A stretch of DNA of 64,000 nt, from the NCBI GenBank assembly GCA_021186555.1, contig JAJKFL010000039.1, positions 40,806,610 through 40,870,609 on the forward strand, written 5' to 3'. Source of the DNA: Reticulitermes speratus. Its lineage: Eukaryota; Arthropoda; Insecta; Blattodea; Rhinotermitidae. Positions 58,401 to 64,000 of this stretch are shown piece after piece. A program made the position numbers and the translations under genes. Each line of letters opens with the position of its first letter. The stretch's first letter is position 1. The notes under the pieces were generated by a model. The model ran no database searches and was not told where the DNA came from. It saw only the letters and a program-made list of their open reading frames with translations.

Positions 58401-58774
58401 GCACAGTCACTGCCACAGAAGCCTCAGACCTCACTTAGTAACCAATCTTTCCTGCATGTGGCCAAACACTCCGTGCATCACTACTTGTGTGTTTCAAAGG
58501 AATCGCATGAAGTTCGTGCTGTGCTTGTCCTCGTGATCTGTGGTGCTTAGTGTCTGCTGCACTCATACATTCTTTGCGGTTTGTTTAATGACACTTCCAA
58601 TAGGTTTGATGTATAAATGATAGTAGGATGATGAGTGAATTTTGAATGGCATGGATGTGAAAGGAAGCAGTTGTGACCAGATTTAAGGTACAGAGGATGT
58701 TCAATAAGTAGGGTTCCTGAGTTCATAAAATTAAAGTGGAAGACATTGCAGTGTTGAGTGTAGCTTATTTAGGT

Positions 58775-59085
58775 AAAGCAAAGCAACCCCATTACAGCCT
58801 AGACAGGCCCTGAGGGGTCCAGAGGTTGAGACTCCCAGATTTGTAGACAATCGGCACATGAAGGTGGTAAGGTTGTCAGCCCTACGCACCGGCCGCCTTT
58901 ACCCCCCAGGAAATATTCCTGGTACTCATTTCTGTTAGAGGCTGAGTCTACCCCAGGGCCATAGTGCGACCGAAACGATTATGTCAAGGAATTAATTCCA
59001 ATGACACCATCGGGAAATTGAACCCGCGACGTTCCGGTTTGTAGCGTAGTGCCTCAACCAACTACTCCACCGCGCGCCCTAGCTT
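58775..59085 (-). repeat. SINE family 2, reverse copy
   Basis: Minus strand: head with B-box GCGGGTTCAATTTCCCGATG, body CACTATGGCCCTGGGGTAG and GAGTACCAGGAATATTTCC, tail TTGCTTTGCTTTACC. Closely matches 36163-36478. Confidence 0.85.
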
Positions 59086-59876
59086 ATTTAGCCCACTTAA
59101 ATATCACTGTTTTCAATACAATCCCCAAGGACATTGACACATTTGCTGGCCAATCTTGGCACACATATAAAAAGTCTGTTACAATAGAAATCAGGCTGTT
59201 GCATTTACAACCATTCACAAACATCCATTTCCACTTTCTCATTATTGTGGACTTGGCGACCTCCCAAATGTTACTTCAGTAGCCCAAATTATGTTACAAG
59301 TGCAGTCCTTCAACATGACAGGGCAACCCCCACAAACATGTCAGAAATGAGTTTGTTCAGTCATTTTGCTGGTAACTTCTGGAACATCAACTCTATTGTT
59401 TAGGCTGTTGAAGCAACATTTGGGAGGTCGCGTATTTCACGATAATGTGGAAATGGAAATGGTTGTTTGTGAATAGGGTGAATGTAAGAGACCAATTTGA
59501 ATCATGACAGAATTTTTAAACTCATGCCAAGATGGGGAAAATATATCAATGTGCCAGGGGATTATGTTGAAAATAGTGATACTTTAGTGGAATAAATGAT
59601 GTACATGTAACATTTTAATGATGTCTCATTTAATTTTTATAACCTAGAGAACCTTACTTATTGAATATCTGTTATACTAATTTAGACATTTGTGTGAGGC
59701 AACTGAGGAAGAGTCACCAAAATCCGCAGTCAGAATGTCATTTAGAAGGCCTAGTGCTGCCCCCTTATTGCACTGTTCGGTCAGGTGGACATCACAGGCT
59801 GCCACCATTTCTGGTACACAAGCAATGTCAGACACACAGTATTCTTTGCCTTCACGTGCCATTTGTGTGGTTTGCA

Positions 59877-61321
59877 TCAGAGACTGGTCTCCAACAAAAT
59901 GGCCACAGCTGGTTTTTCTGCACCAATTAGCTCATCAAATAAGGTGTGGTTTGGCTGTGGAGGTGATGGATCATCCAGTGTTGCTTTAGCAAATCTTAAG
60001 GTAGCATTGACTAATTCTCCTACTGTCCATTGTCTGTCTAACAACACTCGACACACTGTGTCCAGCTGCAAGAGAGAAAGAGACACACATTAACTGACAT
60101 AGATACACTAACATTGTCGTGTAATGTGGAGGGATATTATTTTATCTGTCAACAGTTGCTCGTAATTTCCCATTGGCTCCCTTAAATTTTAAAACCCAGC
60201 AGGACTTTGACATGCAATAAACAACATGTTTGTTAGGTGTGATGCGTGTCTGTGAACCGAAGGAAACATTTCCAGCACCTGCTTTAAATATGGTGATGAA
60301 AGCCTAATATTAACTGCAGTACAATGAACTACAACGCATGGAACCAGACTTGCAGCAAATTTGGAATAGCAGCAAGCACTACGTTGCCTACTGTCACATG
60401 AAATGATCTGAGTGAAGGGCGATGGGAGTTGTCAGATAATATAATGATATATTTCTTAATATTTGGTGTTTTTCGGATAGTAGACAAATATTCAGTATGT
60501 TATAATATTAAAAATGTGGGTTGGGAAACAAATGTTGAGACTTCACTGTGTGGTTAGTAAACCAACACACCTATAGGGCAGCAGATGCTGATATTGAGGC
60601 ATTCACTGCACTGCAGACAGCATGATCTGTAAATGTGGAAGAGCTACCAGAAACAGCAAAAAGATGTACAGCAGATGGCACAGATTATGTCCAGATAGCG
60701 CCAGTAGAATGTACACCATGAGGGAGAGGCCTAAGAGAGTACGTAAGGACAAACTGTTTGCTATCGTTTTAAAGGGGAATACAGTACACAGCCCTTAAGG
60801 GGGGGAGGGGGAAGAAGAGGATGGGAAGAAAGAAGAGGAAGGAGGAGGAAGAAGGAGAAGATGTTTTCAACTGCATGAAGGTACATATTATGGTCTTCTT
60901 TGTTATGACACCATGTAGACTGGTATGTGGTTACCAGCATTTAGCAGGACCATGCTGTCCCTATCTAACCTGAAGATAGAGGCAGTGTATAGGAAATGTT
61001 GGTACCCACCTACAGTCTGCACGGTGTCATAACGATAGTTGTATTGCTTACTTGTATTGACATTCCCTATTAACTCTTTAATCATGTACCATGAGTTTCA
61101 CAAGTCATCTGACTCAGTCTCACCTTGAGAAGCCGGTGATGGCCGCATGTGTAGTAGTAAAGGCAAGGAACACCGGCGATGCTAGCAGCAAGCCACTGAA
61201 CTACCAACTTCAGCTGTGGGTCACCAAAATGAGAGGAGCCACAGCCCCAGTTACCAGTAGCTACAGAGCGTAGCCCTGATGCAGACTGACTCTGGTTGGC
61301 AACACTGCTCAGCATTGATGC
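59877..61321 (-). CDS. PARG: Poly(ADP-ribose) glycohydrolase, C-terminal exons
   Basis: PARG removes poly(ADP-ribose) chains. Two exons seen: 61124-61321 and 59877-60065, joined in phase 0, ending at a stop at 59877-59879. The first carries SVATGNWGCG, a conserved PARG motif, then LKLVVQWLAASIAGVPCLYY. The second carries LDTVCRVLLDRQWTVGELVN and NHTLFDELIG. The catalytic GGG...QEE region and everything upstream lie beyond the right edge or were not found in 61322-64000. The intron (60066-61123) holds a GA-rich tract and a dispersed short-family copy (60890-61035). Confidence 0.85.
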
Positions 61322-61632
61322 CTGCACAGAAAAATGACTAAATGTATAAATGCAACAGGACACAAATGGACAGCTGTCAGTTTCCTTACTGGCCTTCCTT
61401 GTGCAGTAAAAAAGAAGGGTTATGTGGAGGTCACATCTCTCCGTGTATGACGTGCTATCAGCACCTAAAGCACTGGACATTTTTAAAAACTTGGTATGTG
61501 AGACTTTCACTGTAAGTTGTCAGATAATTTCAATATCATATAATCTCGTATCTTAACAAATATAAGATTGTTAGTGCTATGTTTATTGTCTGACAAATGT
61601 ACACTTTTATTCATTATTAATTTGTGAAACAC

Positions 61633-61677
61633 AGTCCTACATGTTTCGAACCTTATCCTGGTTCATCTTCAGGGACT
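61633..61677 (-). ncRNA. Hammerhead ribozyme, type I, intact core (F3 left arm)
   Basis: Stem I AGTCC/GGACT, CTGAAGA, extra T, stem II GAACC-aggataa-GGTTC, GAAAC, stem III AC-AT-GT, GTA with the site between 61638 and 61637. All core bases are present. This is the sense strand of PARG. Confidence 0.8.
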
Positions 61678-61839
61678 TCAGTATTTTAGAGTACACTGAT
61701 TTTTTACATCAATGGTACAATTTATACACTGGTTAGAATAGTAAAAACTGAATAATATATCAATTTGTATGAATACTATTCTAACCAGTGTATAAATTGT
61801 ACCATTGATGTAAAAAATCAGTGTACTCTAAAACACTGA

Positions 61840-61885
61840 AGTCCCTGAAGATGAACCGGGATAAGGTTCAAAACATGTAGGACTG
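61840..61885 (+). ncRNA. Hammerhead ribozyme motif (F3 right arm, one core change)
   Basis: The same layout with AAAAC in place of GAAAC (G12 to A); stem I AGTCC/GGACT is intact; site after 61879. Confidence 0.7.
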
Positions 61886-61989
61886 TGTTTCACAAATTAA
61901 TAGTGAATAAAAGTTTACATTCATCGGACAATAAACATAGAAAAGAAAATGTACAGAATGAATAATATTAAGTTTATTGTTAATGCTGT

Positions 61990-64000
61990 CTTAAAAAATA
62001 ACTACTGTTTGTTTTGAGAAACATACAGAACACATAAATATGATCCGTGGGTAAAATTGTTGTTTTCGTATGTTACGACAGATGGTGCACACAGTTTGCA
62101 TATTGAGGACAAGATGGAGGTGAGTGGTCAGCTTCAGGTGCCATTATCTCAGGCTTTATTTACTGGGAACACTTTGGCAAATTTTAGAAATTCATGTTCC
62201 CTAATTTATCAGCATTAAACCTTTTCAGACATGCGGTAATGGAACTCATGAATTTACTATTTTATAACAGTACTGAAGAATTTGATTTGTTTTTTAAATC
62301 ATTGTCTGTACAGGAACTGCACTCAGAAGTCAACAAATGAATCAAAATAACATTCCCTTTCATGTTCACATGCTATAAAAGTATGTAACATCATGGCATT
62401 AATGTTTCACCAAATTCTGAACTTGTCTTCATCACAAGGACTGCCAACATTGATTCTCTAAGCATCAAAATTGAAACATTAGACAGAAGCACATGACATT
62501 GCATGAAATAAGCATTATCAAAATTCAGCCAACGAAAGACATTGTTATTAACCTCACGTGCAATATTATGTATTTTTGATCCCCTTCTGAAATAAGTAGA
62601 AGCACTGACTGTGACACAGACGATAGAGAATGTTTGACATTCTGACACTTCATCGAGATCAAGCAGACATATTTAGTATAGCTACTAAGCACCTTTTAAG
62701 AAAGCGCAGCTGTGAGCACGTATTTTTTCCATCTTGGTGTGTGAAAATGGGGAATGCTATTGATGCAAGGAATTAATGAAACGTGTGTACAAACATTTAT
62801 ATCTGAAACTGATTCTAACATGTAACACCAAAACATTAACACTTATGTAGAGAGACAAAAGAAAAATCCACACCGTTAAGCAGTTGTTGAGAAGTACTAA
62901 AGGAAGAACAAGGAGGGATAGATTGAGGATTGGAATTTTGTAGAAGTTGCTCATAGAAGTGGAAGACAAACATTTACATGTTTTGACTGTAAAAATAGTG
63001 GATGGAACATGGGATTCTGAGAAGGACATTAGAATTAAGTTTTAAAAGGAAAGAGACTATGGAATGACCCTGAACAAGATGTTTCAGCCAGGTACTGGGA
63101 GGTGTAGAGAAGAAATGAAAGAGCTGGTGAGAAACTGAAGTAACAGGTGGTGGGGAAAAAAATGTGACTGGAGAATTTTTTATTATTGTCCTGTACAAAC
63201 CAGAAATAAAAGGAGGAAAGGGATGTACAGACACTGGCACCAAGAGGTGTGAAAGTGAAGGAATGAAAGCAGTGTGACCCAGACCCCTTTTTGAGTCATT
63301 TTGGTGTCTTGTAATGCATTACATGGTCCAGTACAGGCTGGTCCAAAACCCAGTATATTGCAACCAATTAGAGAGGCAGATTAAAAGAGGTTGTGGATTT
63401 TTATTTGCTTAGCTTATGTTGTGGTTTAGGTAACAGGACATATTTTGGGTTAATTTATACAGACAGTTGCATATAAAATGTGAACGTCCAGTCGCACACA
63501 TTGAATCATTTAGTTGCCTTGTTGTATGTGCAGTGTTTCAAAGGTCTTAGCAGGATGGGTAATGCTTGCAGAAGAGAGTAGGTCATGTAATGTGATTGTT
63601 AGTTACCTAAGTCAGCCAGCATGCCAGTGATGTTATGTCATCTACTGTTGTTGACTCATGAAAACAGCTTTGGTCTTGGCAGTGGTTGCACAGGGAGCAG
63701 TCAGAACATTACCAGCAACCAATTAAAGATATATATATTGGGCTCAAATGCAGGCACTACTCAATACCATTACTTTCTGTTGTGCTGTGTCTGGTTAGGG
63801 CTGTGCATAAATTTTACTTAAGGCTTGTGATAATGATAAATGACTCATTGCTTCTTCAAAAGCTGCTTAGAACTCTAATGTCCATAACTGATATAAAAAG
63901 GAACTGCACCTCCATAAGAGGACCCTCCATTTGTTACAGTAAGCTTTTTGACTCTGGTCTGATGATATCATGTATAAAATTTGACCTGCTGTGTATTGAA
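61990..64000. other. No recognised feature
   Basis: Probably PARG intron sequence, but no further PARG exon, other gene or named repeat was seen. Confidence 0.4.

Larger units (their letters stand above)
61567..61987. mobile_element. Foldback ribozyme element, family F3, about 12-bp target duplication
   Basis: Flanks ATTGTTAGTGCT (61567-61578) and ATTGTTAATGCT (61976-61987) differ at one base. Between them are arms of about 160 bp (61577-61735 and 61778-61940) and a right-hand tail of about 35 bp. In the upstream intron space of PARG. Confidence 0.85.

Noticed and set aside
59677..59877. Additional PARG exon downstream of 59877
   Set aside because: The PARG frame ends in a stop at 59877-59879, and the next open frame shows no PARG similarity.

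Overview
The window is insect nuclear DNA, most likely from a cockroach or related blattodean. It has spliced genes with GT-AG introns, dense dispersed repeats, and a three-module gene of the cockroach group 1 allergen family (Bla g 1 / Per a 1 type). The exact species cannot be fixed from the sequence alone.

Genes in order: the 5' part of WRAP53/TCAB1 (minus, runs off the left edge); a group 1 allergen-type gene (plus, 13.7-17.2 kb, TATA promoter and non-coding first exon at 11.1 kb); polo kinase (minus, 10 coding exons, 32.3-21.9 kb); GPALPP1 (minus, 4 coding exons, 41.8-38.5 kb); TAMM41 (minus, one exon, 42.9-41.9 kb); COP9 signalosome subunit 6 (plus, 6 exons, 43.2-52.3 kb); and the last two exons of PARG (minus, 61.3-59.9 kb, upstream exons beyond the right edge). 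TAMM41 and CSN6 are head to head across about 310 bp. TAMM41 and GPALPP1 are tail to head with about 94 bp between them. These are mostly unrelated housekeeping genes (telomerase/Cajal body, mitosis, cardiolipin synthesis, deneddylation, PAR turnover) plus one gut-secreted protein family, so no shared pathway is implied.

The rest is repeats: at least four non-LTR retrotransposon remnants, three tRNA-like SINE families, a dead mariner, hAT and Tc1/mariner/pogo-type MITEs, two minisatellites, and several foldback (inverted-repeat) elements.

The most interesting signal is that most foldback elements carry sequences that fold as type I hammerhead ribozymes: CUGANGA, a stem II hairpin, GAAAC, a 2-bp stem III and a GUA cleavage site. 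The best dated copies are bounded by 12-13 bp direct repeats and have a short one-sided tail. This suggests non-autonomous, ribozyme-bearing retroelements related to Penelope-like elements or retrozymes, in several sequence families within 64 kb.

Five single-base frameshifts fall in otherwise well-conserved exons of four genes. They look more like consensus errors in the assembly than like gene death, but this needs reads to settle.
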